Below, in pieces: positions 16,644 through 24,808 of a stretch of 64,000 bases of DNA. Position 1 is the stretch's first letter; every line of letters begins with the position of its first letter. Source of the DNA: Alkalibacter saccharofermentans DSM 14828 (GTDB taxonomy: Bacteria > Bacillota > Clostridia > Eubacteriales > Alkalibacteraceae). Location: positions 1 to 64,000 of the forward strand of contig NZ_FQTU01000003.1 of NCBI RefSeq assembly GCF_900128885.1, in the 5' to 3' direction. The translations under genes were made by a program, and so were the position numbers. The notes under the pieces were generated by a model. It saw nothing but the letters and a program-made list of their open reading frames with translations. It was not told where the DNA came from and made no database searches.

Positions 16644-17063
16644 ATGTTCGTTTAGCATCATATGGATAAAGAACATTCAAAAATAAATATATGATTATAT
16701 GTGGTGTTGCAGTCATAATGTCTGCAGCACTTTTTTAAGCAATAAAAACATTTTTTTTGTTTTTAGGTCAGATATAAGCTCTTATTGAGCTATTTTATTT
16801 CTTCTTTCATCTGCTAGGGATCTGCTCACATAATCACGCCTTTCTGCTGTTTAGGTATGAATATATTATATCATTTTAGTATTGATTTTTGTGTTTTAGT
16901 TTCTAGTTGCACAAAATTATGTTATTTTTTCTAGGAGGGATACCATAACATATATGGGTGTCATGTGCTTTTCCTTTGATTTGATTAGTGATATAATCAT
17001 CTATGTGCAAATAAGTGTCGTAGATTTGAGTTGTTTGCATAAAATAATATTAAGGATGATCTT
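16644..17063 (+). promoter_or_regulatory. 420-bp intergenic: terminator and fadR-type promoter
   Basis: The interval contains a terminator at 16704-16736 (GTGTTGCAG/CTGCAGCAC then TTTTTT), a small hairpin AGCTC-TTATT-GAGCT at 16777-16791, and an extended -10 promoter, TGATATAAT at 16989-16997, about 67 bp before the regulator start. No good -35 is visible. No gene is apparent in the rest. Confidence 0.55.
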
Positions 17064-17795
17064 ATGGAACAATTAACTACCAATCAAGACAAACCGCTGG
17101 TAGTAAGAGTGGCGGATAATATAATAGAATACATAGTTGATAATAAAGTGGCAGTTGGTTCAAAGATTCCAAATGAATTTGAATTGGCACAAAGATTGGG
17201 TGTCGGCAGGAGCACGATACGTGAAGCAATTAAATTGTTGGTCTCCAGGAATATCTTGGAGATCAGAAGAGGAGCCGGTACTTTCGTATCTGATAAACAT
17301 GGAATAGCAGATGACCCGCTGGGACTAACCTTCGTAAAAGATTCCAAGCAGCTGGCAATTGACCTGGTGGATGTAAGATTAATGCTGGAACCTGAAATAG
17401 CGGCATTAGCTGCCAAGAATGCTACCCCTGAAGACTTGGAAGAGCTGATGGTACAGTGCAAAAAAGTTGAAGAGTTGATAAGAAGGGGAGAAGACCATAC
17501 GGAAGAAGATATAAAATTCCATGGTTGCATTGCAAAATGCAGCAAAAACCAAGTGGTTCAAAATCTGGTTCCCATAATAAATTCTTCAGTTGCAGTATTC
17601 GTAAACATAACCCACAGGAGGCTTTTGGAGGAAACGATAGAAACCCACCGAGAGGTTGCAGAAGCTATCTGCTCTGGGGATGCAGAGACTGCGAGGCATG
17701 CCATGGCGATGCACTTGATTTATAATAGAAGATTGATAAAAAAAATGATCGAAAACGAGATGGCTGGCTCTGAAAGTGAAAATAATATCATGTAA
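17064..17795 (+). CDS. FadR-type GntR transcriptional regulator
   Basis: A 243-aa DNA-binding repressor. Residues about 8-75 form the GntR winged helix (SKIPNEFELAQRLGVGRST then IREAIKLL and RRGAGTFVS). The C-terminal FCD domain is all-helical and has family metal/ligand residues, with DVRLMLEPEIAALAA, FHGCIAKCSKN and a final HREVAEAI---HAMAMHL helix pair. FCD regulators usually bind sugar acids. It sits upstream of a sugar-acid dehydratase/permease operon with palindromic sites in its promoter, so it most likely controls that operon. It has its own terminator. Confidence 0.88.
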   Translation: MEQLTTNQDKPLVVRVADNIIEYIVDNKVAVGSKIPNEFELAQRLGVGRSTIREAIKLLVSRNILEIRRGAGTFVSDKHGIADDPLGLTFVKDSKQLAIDLVDVRLMLEPEIAALAAKNATPEDLEELMVQCKKVEELIRRGEDHTEEDIKFHGCIAKCSKNQVVQNLVPIINSSVAVFVNITHRRLLEETIETHREVAEAICSGDAETARHAMAMHLIYNRRLIKKMIENEMAGSESENNIM

Positions 17796-17814
17796 TTGAA
17801 GCAAATTCATCTGA

Positions 17815-17853
17815 TGACCCTTGGGTATATTTATATATCCAAGGGTCATTTTT
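17815..17853 (+). terminator. terminator of FadR-type regulator
   Basis: TGACCCTTGG (17815-17824) pairs with CCAAGGGTCA (17839-17848), with TTTTTG after it. Confidence 0.88.
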
Positions 17854-17919
17854 GATTTATTTAATAAAATAATTTTAAAAACGAATTAAAAACAAGAAAA
17901 AAAACTTATAATAGTCGAA

Positions 17920-17932
17920 TACATCAGATGTA
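17920..17932. promoter_or_regulatory. palindromic operator TACATCAGATGTA
   Basis: A perfect 13-bp palindrome (TACATC-A-GATGTA) sharing ACATCAGA with the second palindrome at 18018. A TATAAT at 17907-17912 lies just upstream, so it may cover a secondary promoter. Confidence 0.55.
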
Positions 17933-17975
17933 AAAAGACCGTATTAACAAAAATAAATTAAATTAAACCGTTTAC

Positions 17976-18004
17976 TTGACATGAATAATAAATTATTATA
18001 AGAT
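17976..18004 (+). promoter_or_regulatory. promoter of dehydratase-permease operon
   Basis: TTGACA (17976-17981), 17-bp spacer, TAAGAT (17999-18004). Confidence 0.65.
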
Positions 18005-18017
18005 ATACGCAAATAAA

Positions 18018-18033
18018 CATCAGACGTCTGATG
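18018..18033. promoter_or_regulatory. palindromic operator CATCAGACGTCTGATG
   Basis: A perfect 16-bp palindrome placed just downstream of the -10 box, where a bound FadR-family dimer would block transcription. The sequence style suits FCD-type GntR regulators. Confidence 0.7.
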
Positions 18034-18057
18034 ACAAAAGTGTAGAGGAGATTGGAT

Positions 18058-19779
18058 ATGAAGTTGAATAGTCAAAAGACTAGAGAATTAGCTCCGGAAA
18101 TGGATCCGCTAAGAATGGGCATGGGGTGGACCTTAGAAGATTTGGAAAAACCTCAGATTATCGTAGAGAGTACATTTGGAGACAGTCACCCTGGAAGCGC
18201 ACACTTGATGCCCTTTGTTGAGCAAGCAGTAAAAGCCATAAATTATGAAGGAGCAAAAGCTGCTAGATATTTTACCACTGATATTTGCGACGGGATGGCT
18301 CAAGGCCACGATGGTATAAATTATTCATTAGTGTCAAGGGATATGATTGCCAACATGATTGAAATACATGTAAACGCTACTACTTTCGATGGAGGAGTAT
18401 TCATTTGCAGCTGCGATAAAGGCGTTCCGGCGCATTTGATGGGAATTGGAAGAGTAAACATACCGTCAATAATAGTAACTGGCGGAGTTATGAATGCTGG
18501 ACCGGATTTATTGACATTGGAGCAGATCGGCATGTACAGCGCCTTGGAACAAAGAGGAGAGATAACCAAAGAAAAACTGACATATTACAAGCATAACGCC
18601 TGTCCATCATGCGGTGCATGTTCATTTATGGGAACAGCTGCTACCATGCAGGTAATGGCGGAAGCGCTCGGATTGATGCTTCCAGGAAGCGCTCTTATGC
18701 CGGCAACATGCGAGGATTTAAATAAAGTTGCATACGAAGCGGGAGTTAAAGTTGTCGAACTAGCAAAAAAAGGATTGAAAGCTTCAGATATCGTAACTAG
18801 AAAATCCTTTGAAAACGCTATTATGGTTCATGCTGCAATCTCTGGATCTTCCAATACCCTTTTACATATACCTGCTATAGCGCATGAATTTGGAATAGAT
18901 ATCGACTCGGAAACTTTCGATGAAATGCACAAGAATGCACATTATTTATTAGATATAAGGCCGACGGGAAAATGGCCGGCAGAGTATTTTTATTATGCTG
19001 GTGGTGTTCCTCGAATAATGGAAGAAATAAAGGAAATGCTTCACCTAGATGTTATGACAGTGACAGGAAAAACGCTGGGGGAGAATCTTGAAGATTTAAA
19101 AAATAACGGATTTTATGAAAAATGTGACGAGTATCTAAAAGAACGTGGCATAGAGCGCGAAGATATAATACGTAAATTCGACAACCCAATAGGTAAAGAT
19201 GGAACTATAGCGATACTAAAAGGAAACCTAGCCCCTGAAGGCGCTGTCGTTAAGCATTCAGCAGTACCAAAAAAAATGCACAAGGCCATCCTAAGGGCGA
19301 GACCATTTGATTCCGAGGAAGAAGCACTAAATGCGGTTATTAAAAAGATGATCAATCCCGGTGATGCGGTTTTTATTAGATATGAGGGTCCAAAAGGAAG
19401 TGGAATGCCTGAGATGTTTTATACTACAGAAGCTATATCTTCCGATGAAGAACTAAGCAGCAGCATAGCACTGATAACAGATGGTAGATTTTCTGGTGCT
19501 TCCCGTGGACCGGCCATTGGCCATGTATCTCCAGAAGCAGCAGAAGGGGGACCTATAGCTTTGGTTGAAGAGAATGATCTTATAGAAATAGATATAAAAA
19601 AAAGAAAACTTAACATCGTTGGCATTGGCGGAGAACGCAAAGATGAAGATGAAGTAAGAAGAGTTTTAGAAGACAGGAAAAAGCTATGGAAAAGTAAAGG
19701 CGAAAAGTATGACAAAGGAGTTCTAAGGTTCTATGCAAAACATGCAGTATCCCCGATGAAAGGAGGATACATGGATTAA
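18058..19779 (+). CDS. IlvD/Edd family dehydratase, probably sugar-acid dehydratase
   Basis: An iron-sulfur dehydratase of 573 aa that removes water from a 2,3-dihydroxy acid to give a 2-oxo-3-deoxy acid. Cluster-ligand regions are visible: TTDICDGMAQGHDGI, CSCDKGVP and NACPSCGACSFMGTAATM; the C-terminal RFSGASRGPAIGHVSPEA is conserved in the family. True IlvD has a different CPGAG-type motif, and the neighbours are a gluconate-type permease and an FCD regulator rather than branched-chain amino acid genes, so an aldonate (gluconate, xylonate, arabinonate or similar) is the likelier substrate. GAGGAG lies 7 nt before ATG 18058. No kdg kinase or aldolase is in the window. Confidence 0.85.
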   Translation: MKLNSQKTRELAPEMDPLRMGMGWTLEDLEKPQIIVESTFGDSHPGSAHLMPFVEQAVKAINYEGAKAARYFTTDICDGMAQGHDGINYSLVSRDMIANMIEIHVNATTFDGGVFICSCDKGVPAHLMGIGRVNIPSIIVTGGVMNAGPDLLTLEQIGMYSALEQRGEITKEKLTYYKHNACPSCGACSFMGTAATMQVMAEALGLMLPGSALMPATCEDLNKVAYEAGVKVVELAKKGLKASDIVTRKSFENAIMVHAAISGSSNTLLHIPAIAHEFGIDIDSETFDEMHKNAHYLLDIRPTGKWPAEYFYYAGGVPRIMEEIKEMLHLDVMTVTGKTLGENLEDLKNNGFYEKCDEYLKERGIEREDIIRKFDNPIGKDGTIAILKGNLAPEGAVVKHSAVPKKMHKAILRARPFDSEEEALNAVIKKMINPGDAVFIRYEGPKGSGMPEMFYTTEAISSDEELSSSIALITDGRFSGASRGPAIGHVSPEAAEGGPIALVEENDLIEIDIKKRKLNIVGIGGERKDEDEVRRVLEDRKKLWKSKGEKYDKGVLRFYAKHAVSPMKGGYMD

Positions 19780-19841
19780 GGACAGGGATGTGTTGTAGAG
19801 GATCGTAAAATAAAACTTTGAAATTATAAGGAGGATTTTTT

Positions 19842-21242
19842 GTGCAGACATTATTAACTTTTTTTAACGGAAACATGTTGCTTACTTCTGAGGCAGTCCA
19901 AGTGGCTAGCGGAGGGAGATTGGTGGCTGCTGCTTTAATAGGTTTGGCGGTCTTGTTGATACTTATAATTAAAGCAAAACTACAACCAGTATTGGCAATA
20001 CTAGTTAGTGCGATATCAATAGGCCTTATAGCTGGGATGCCCTACAGTGCGATAATAGACTCAATCGGAAACGGTATCGGCAGCACATTGCGAGGAATAG
20101 CACTTTTGGTTGGTCTTGGATCCATGTTTGGAGCAATATTAGAAATCTCGGGTGGAGCTCAGAGAATAGCAGTCACGATGGTTGACAAGCTGGGAGAAAA
20201 TAAAGCAGCCTGGGCACTTGGTCTGACAGGTCTAATAATTGCGATGCCGGTTTTTTTCGATGCCGGTTTGATAATACTTATCCCTTTGGCGTTTAGTCTT
20301 GCCAAAAGGACAAAAAAATCTACTCTTACATATGCCATACCTCTTTTGGCTGGATTAGCGGTTGGACACGCATTTATACCTCCGACACCTGGACCTATTT
20401 TGGTAGCCAATCTACTTGGAGTTGAATTAGGTTATGTTATAGCTGTTGGTGCAGTGGTAGGTACTATATCGATGATTGTTGCGGGTCCGATATTCGGTAA
20501 ATTTATAGGAAACAAAATATATGCGCCTATACCTGAAAATGTTGAAGAGATGATGGAGCATGACAATAATAAAATGCCTGGTTTTTTTACGGTGGTCAGT
20601 ATAATTCTTATACCGTTGGTTCTAATATTACTTAACACAGCTTCGAAGGCCATGCCATCGATGTCTTCTGTACAACCGTTTTTCGCATTTATAGGAGAGC
20701 CTTTTATAGCACTTACGATTGCAACGATTGTCGCCATGGTGATTCTTGGTATAAAACATGGTTATTCTAGAGACGAGCTTGAAAAAATCATGACAAAATC
20801 TCTATCTCCAACTGGAATGATTCTCCTGGTTACGGCTTGTGGTGGTGTTTTAAGATTTATTCTTGCGGATTCAGGGCTTGGCGATGTTATCGGATCAGCA
20901 GTATCATCAAGTGCATTGCCAATGGTGGTAGTTGCATTCGTAATTGCTGGATTGATTAGGATATCAATAGGTTCTGCCACTGTTTCAATGACCATGGCAG
21001 CCGGGATCGTTGCGGCAATGCCTGAGATTGCAAACTATTCGCCACTGTATTTGGCTTGTGTCACTGCTGCTATAGCAGGTGGAGCTACTATCATGAGTCA
21101 TTTCAATGACTCGGGTTTCTGGTTGGTTAAATCACTGCTTCAAATTGATGAAAAAACTACTTTGAAATCTTGGACTGTAATGGAAACGATAGTGGGTACA
21201 GTAGGATTTTTATGTGCATTGATTATCTCTTTTTTCGCGTAG
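19842..21242 (+). CDS. GntP family gluconate/aldonate:H+ symporter
   Basis: A 466-aa polytopic permease with 12-14 hydrophobic segments. Family motifs include GIALLVGLGSMFGAILEISGG, PVFFDAGLIILIPL, FIPPTPGPILVANLLGV and MSHFNDSGFWLV. GntP proteins import gluconate and related sugar acids with protons. The GTG start follows AAGGAGGA. It shares an operon with the dehydratase 62 bp upstream, giving an uptake-plus-first-step pair, and ends at a strong terminator. Confidence 0.9.
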   Translation: MQTLLTFFNGNMLLTSEAVQVASGGRLVAAALIGLAVLLILIIKAKLQPVLAILVSAISIGLIAGMPYSAIIDSIGNGIGSTLRGIALLVGLGSMFGAILEISGGAQRIAVTMVDKLGENKAAWALGLTGLIIAMPVFFDAGLIILIPLAFSLAKRTKKSTLTYAIPLLAGLAVGHAFIPPTPGPILVANLLGVELGYVIAVGAVVGTISMIVAGPIFGKFIGNKIYAPIPENVEEMMEHDNNKMPGFFTVVSIILIPLVLILLNTASKAMPSMSSVQPFFAFIGEPFIALTIATIVAMVILGIKHGYSRDELEKIMTKSLSPTGMILLVTACGGVLRFILADSGLGDVIGSAVSSSALPMVVVAFVIAGLIRISIGSATVSMTMAAGIVAAMPEIANYSPLYLACVTAAIAGGATIMSHFNDSGFWLVKSLLQIDEKTTLKSWTVMETIVGTVGFLCALIISFFA

Positions 21243-21279
21243 GATTACAATTTAACAAATAGGGTCATTTACATATTTG

Positions 21280-21329
21280 ACCGGTTTAACATTTTAGGAT
21301 AAATCCAAAATTGTTAAACCGGTTTTTTT
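21280..21329 (+). terminator. terminator of dehydratase-permease operon
   Basis: ACCGGTTTAACA (21280-21291) is the exact complement of TGTTAAACCGGT (21312-21323), followed by TTTTTT. This separates the operon from the sigma-54 unit that follows. Confidence 0.9.
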
Positions 21330-21345
21330 GATGCGCGAAATTTCG

Positions 21346-21377
21346 TTTTAAAACCCTTTAGAACAAAGGTTTTAAAA
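21346..21377. promoter_or_regulatory. inverted repeat, candidate activator (enhancer) site
   Basis: TTTTAAAACC (21346-21355) and GGTTTTAAAA (21368-21377) are perfect inverted copies, with centres 22 bp apart (two helical turns). It lies 24 bp upstream of the -24 element. A dimeric LevR-type activator, encoded at 30722, is the natural candidate to bind here. Confidence 0.65.
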
Positions 21378-21401
21378 GATTCACTTATTTGATTTTAAAG
21401 T

Positions 21402-21417
21402 TGGCACGCATATTGCA
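21402..21417 (+). promoter_or_regulatory. sigma-54 (-24/-12) promoter
   Basis: TGGCACG-CATA-TTGCA matches the sigma-54 consensus TGGCAC-N5-TTGC exactly, with GG and GC 12 bp apart. Start of transcription would be near 21427, about 35 nt before the dehydrogenase start. The GAFTGA-bearing activator at the end of the cluster supports this. Confidence 0.85.
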
Positions 21418-21463
21418 AGTTATTATTAGCATAAAGTTAAAATACGAAAATGAGGTGAAGGGT

Positions 21464-22504
21464 TTGAATGCAGCGGTATTGATGGGACCATCAGAAATTG
21501 TTTACAAGCAAGTTCCAGATCCGGTTTGCCCGGATGATGGAGTCTTGTTGAAAATCGAAGCCTGTGGAATATGTGGCTCGGATTTGAGAACTTATGAAGG
21601 AGGTTCGTCAAATAAAATTTATCCGTCGATCATAGGCCATGAGTTTGCGGGAGTCATAGTAGAATCAAATAATTCGGATTATGCTAAGGGGATGGCGCTT
21701 ACGGTAGCACCTATGATACCTTGTGGAGAATGTTGGTGCTGCGTGAGTGGGATGCAAAATTTGTGTGAAAACATGAGAGAAATCGGATTAGCTACCGGAA
21801 TACCTGGAGGATTTGCGGAGTACATCGCCTTATCTGGAGATATATTAAAAAAAGGATGCATAAATGTAGTCGATGAGGGAGTAGATCATACACATTCTGT
21901 TATATCCGAGACTGCATCATCGGTGCTTAGCGCACATGAAAACGCAAACCTTGTAATGGAGGATTTGGTTGTGGTTATCGGTGCTGGAACAATTGGGCTT
22001 TTGCACTCAGAAATAGCAAAAATAAGAGGCTGTAAAGAGACGATGGTTATTGAAATGAATGAAGAGAAAGTCAAGTTGGCAGAAGAAAGAGGATTTGAAG
22101 GACTATATAATTTCAATAGCGGCAGCGAAGAACTTAAAAAGTTGATAATGGATAAGACAAAAGGCAGAGGCGCAGATGTGGTTATTACCGCTTGCCCGGC
22201 AGGACAGGCTCAAACGGACGCTATCCAACTAGTTAGGAAAAGAGGAAAGGTTATTTTCTTCGGGGGCATAGCCAAAGGTCAGACACCTCCCATAGATACA
22301 AACAGGATTCATTACAATGAAATAAATATATATGGTGCTTCGGCCTACACTCCTATGACAAATAGGAAAGCTTATGAGCTGATCAGTTCAGGGCGAATTA
22401 AAGCCGGTAAATACATAACCCATGAATATGCACTTAAAGACATAGAAAAAGGATTCAAAGACATGAAGGCAGGAAAAATGATAAAAGGTATAGTAATACC
22501 TTAA
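21464..22504 (+). CDS. zinc-dependent polyol/alcohol dehydrogenase
   Basis: A medium-chain NAD(P)-dependent dehydrogenase, 346 aa. Catalytic zinc residues Cys37, His59 and Glu60 (CGICGSD, GHEFAG) are present; a structural zinc site is formed by Cys87, Cys90, Cys93 and Cys101. The nucleotide fold begins at VVVIGAGTIGLLHSEIAK. The closest family types are sorbitol, galactitol-1-phosphate and similar polyol-phosphate dehydrogenases. TTG 21464 is chosen because GAGGTGAAGG precedes it; longer forms run into the promoter. As first gene after the sigma-54 promoter it likely oxidises the phosphorylated product of the PTS encoded downstream. Confidence 0.85.
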   Translation: MNAAVLMGPSEIVYKQVPDPVCPDDGVLLKIEACGICGSDLRTYEGGSSNKIYPSIIGHEFAGVIVESNNSDYAKGMALTVAPMIPCGECWCCVSGMQNLCENMREIGLATGIPGGFAEYIALSGDILKKGCINVVDEGVDHTHSVISETASSVLSAHENANLVMEDLVVVIGAGTIGLLHSEIAKIRGCKETMVIEMNEEKVKLAEERGFEGLYNFNSGSEELKKLIMDKTKGRGADVVITACPAGQAQTDAIQLVRKRGKVIFFGGIAKGQTPPIDTNRIHYNEINIYGASAYTPMTNRKAYELISSGRIKAGKYITHEYALKDIEKGFKDMKAGKMIKGIVIP

Positions 22505-22523
22505 TTATGAGGAGGATTATTTT

Positions 22524-23762
22524 ATGAAAATGGAAACTATGACATTACCGGAGCACATAGGCGATGATTATCTGATAGCTACGTATTATATGAATTCTGA
22601 TTCAGAGCCGGACTTATATGAATGGGCGAAGCTTGTAGCTGCAGATCAAAGTGCCGGCACCTGGACCCATGTAGAAGGCGAGACGCCTGAAGTTGTAGAA
22701 AAGTATGGATGCAAGATAGTCGGTGTATATACCATGTCTACGGAAAATGCTTGTCTAGCTAGAATAGCATTCCCGACTGCAAACTTCCCAAATAACACGC
22801 CTATGATAATGAGCACCGTGGCGGGAAACGTTTTGGGGCAAAACGGCATCAGGCTTGTAGACATAGAGTTCCCAAAACCGGTTTTGGATGACCTGCCGGG
22901 ACCTTTGGTAGGGATATCCGGCATGAGGGAGATGTTGGGGGTTTATGATAGACCGTTGATTGGCGCGATTCTAAAGCCTTGCCTGGGTGTAGAACCTGAA
23001 GTCAGCGCCTTAGGAGCACAGAAGGCAGCAGCCGGCGGCGTGGACGTCATCAAAGATGATGAATTGCTAAGCGATCCTGAATATTCACCGATGATAAAAC
23101 GAGTAAGTACGGTCATGAAATATCTAAAGGATATCGGTAAAGACAAGTCAACGCTATATTGTATCAATATAACCGGAGAGAATCTCTTTGACAGGGCTAG
23201 AAGGGCGATAGACGCAGGTGCCAATTCTATAATGGTAAACTACCAGGCACTTGGCTGGGGGGCGACAGAAGATCTTACAAGGGCTTTGGCTAGAGAGGGC
23301 ATAAAGATACCAATATTTGGACACTGTGCAGGGATGGGAGCTTACTATAAATCAAAGACAACCGGAATAGGAACTGCTCTGGGAGTTGGCAAGATGGCTA
23401 GATTGATTGGAATGGATATGGCCCTTGTGTATCCGGATAGCGGCAGATTTGGGATTTCTACAAACGAGCTGGTAGAGACCCACAACGCATGCATAGCAGG
23501 AATGGGCTCAATCAAAAAATCCTTTGCAACTTTGGCAGGGGGAGTTCATCCCGGCACCGTAAAGTATCTGATGGATCTTTTGGGTGATGACACGATGCTT
23601 ATGTCAGGAGGAGGAATCTACGGACATCCTCAGGGAGCCACTGCAGGTGCCAAAGCCATCGGCCAAGCAATTGAGGCTGTTAAGGCAGGGATTTCAATAG
23701 ATGACGCTGCAAAAGCCCATGAAGAATTGGATGCTGCAATTAAATTCTGGGGCAAGGCATAA
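22524..23762 (+). CDS. RuBisCO-like protein (form IV type)
   Basis: A 412-aa homologue of the RuBisCO large subunit. Conserved: Lys151 in ILKPCLG (equivalent to RuBisCO K175), the carbamylation/metal motif K177-D178-D179-E180 in GGVDVIKDDE, His267 (H294 position), His342 (H327 position) and the phosphate loop SGGGIYGHPQG at 361-371. Changed: the second lysine of KPK is Cys153, the residue after His267 is Cys rather than Arg, and the loop-6 lysine is not at its place. CO2 fixation is therefore unlikely. Relatives catalyse enolisation, isomerisation, decarboxylation or transcarboxylation of phosphorylated keto sugars (MtnW, OiaX, OiaT). The reaction here is unknown. It lies between a polyol dehydrogenase and a 2-oxoacid dehydrogenase. 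Confidence 0.92.
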   Translation: MKMETMTLPEHIGDDYLIATYYMNSDSEPDLYEWAKLVAADQSAGTWTHVEGETPEVVEKYGCKIVGVYTMSTENACLARIAFPTANFPNNTPMIMSTVAGNVLGQNGIRLVDIEFPKPVLDDLPGPLVGISGMREMLGVYDRPLIGAILKPCLGVEPEVSALGAQKAAAGGVDVIKDDELLSDPEYSPMIKRVSTVMKYLKDIGKDKSTLYCINITGENLFDRARRAIDAGANSIMVNYQALGWGATEDLTRALAREGIKIPIFGHCAGMGAYYKSKTTGIGTALGVGKMARLIGMDMALVYPDSGRFGISTNELVETHNACIAGMGSIKKSFATLAGGVHPGTVKYLMDLLGDDTMLMSGGGIYGHPQGATAGAKAIGQAIEAVKAGISIDDAAKAHEELDAAIKFWGKA

Positions 23763-23782
23763 GAGAGGAAGGAGGACTACTT

Positions 23783-24808
23783 TTGAGTATAAATATTACG
23801 TCTGAAACATACTGCAATCTTTATCGTTCGATGAAAATGATCAGGTATTTTGAAGAAGCGATTGAAAGCCTGTATAGAAAAAATATGATAAGAGGTTCTG
23901 CTCATCTTTATATAGGAGAGGAAGCAATAGCATCTGGAATATGCGAGGTTCTTGATAAAGAAGACTATATTCTTTCAACGCACAGAGGACACGGACATTC
24001 CATAGCAAAAGGACTTAATCCGAATTTCATGATGGCTGAACTTTTAGGAAAAAAGCACGGTTACTGCAAAGGAAAAGGCGGATCTATGCATATAGGGGAC
24101 AGCAAAGAAGGGATACTTTGTTCTAACGGAATTGTAGGAGGAGGAATGCCCATATCCGTAGGAGCAGGCTTGGCTGTAAAACTTAATAAAAAAGACAATG
24201 TCATAGTATGCTTCTTCGGTGATGGGGCCATATGTCAAGGTAACTTTCATGAAAGTCTAAATATGGCGGCAGTCTGGAATCTGCCAATTATATTTGTATG
24301 CGAAAACAACCAGTGGGCAATTTCCACAAACACTAAAGACACCGTTGCAGCAAAAGACATCGCAGCATTAGCAAGAGCATATGGAATGAAGGCAGTGTCA
24401 ATAGACGGAAACGATGTAAATGAGGTCTATAAGACGGCTGTTGAAATGCGTGAAGATGTCATTAAGGGCAACGGACCTGTATTCATCGAAGCAAAAACAT
24501 ATAGACTTTCCGGTCACTATGCCGGTGACTCAGAAGTATATAGAACTAAAGAAGAAATCAAGGATGCCTGGAAAGACGAGCCCATAGCGGTATTTGAAAA
24601 ATGGATATCAGAAAACAAGCAGGAGCTTGTGGAAGAGTTGAAAAAGATAGATGAAGAGTGCAAAGGGATTATGGAGGAAGCAGTAGAGTTTGCATTGAAT
24701 GACAGCGACCCGGACCTAAGCACGGCAACAGAGGATATGTTCGTGTACGGCAGCGCTTGGGAAAGGAGGGACATAAATGAGAACAATTTCGGTCAGACAG
24801 GCAATTAA
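23783..24808 (+). CDS. 2-oxoacid/acetoin dehydrogenase E1 alpha subunit
   Basis: Thiamine diphosphate-dependent E1 alpha, 341 aa. The TPP motif begins GDGAICQGNFHESLN and ends in CENN about 30 residues later. HRGHGHSIAKG and GKGGSMHIGD are standard for the pyruvate/acetoin subgroup. The TTG start follows GGAGGA. Sequence style is nearest to acetoin dehydrogenase (AcoA) and pyruvate dehydrogenase alpha chains; the true substrate is set by the pathway and not readable. Its 3' end overlaps E1 beta by 32 nt. Confidence 0.88.
   Translation: MSINITSETYCNLYRSMKMIRYFEEAIESLYRKNMIRGSAHLYIGEEAIASGICEVLDKEDYILSTHRGHGHSIAKGLNPNFMMAELLGKKHGYCKGKGGSMHIGDSKEGILCSNGIVGGGMPISVGAGLAVKLNKKDNVIVCFFGDGAICQGNFHESLNMAAVWNLPIIFVCENNQWAISTNTKDTVAAKDIAALARAYGMKAVSIDGNDVNEVYKTAVEMREDVIKGNGPVFIEAKTYRLSGHYAGDSEVYRTKEEIKDAWKDEPIAVFEKWISENKQELVEELKKIDEECKGIMEEAVEFALNDSDPDLSTATEDMFVYGSAWERRDINENNFGQTGN

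Noticed and set aside
18058..19779. Biosynthetic IlvD (valine/isoleucine pathway)
   Set aside because: The cysteine motif CPSCGAC and the neighbours (FCD regulator, GntP permease) point to a sugar-acid dehydratase; no ilv genes are nearby.
22524..23762. Genuine RuBisCO with a Calvin-type CO2 fixation role
   Set aside because: Loop-6 lysine, the KPK second lysine and the Arg after the active-site His are all replaced, no phosphoribulokinase or small subunit is present, and the context is sugar catabolism.
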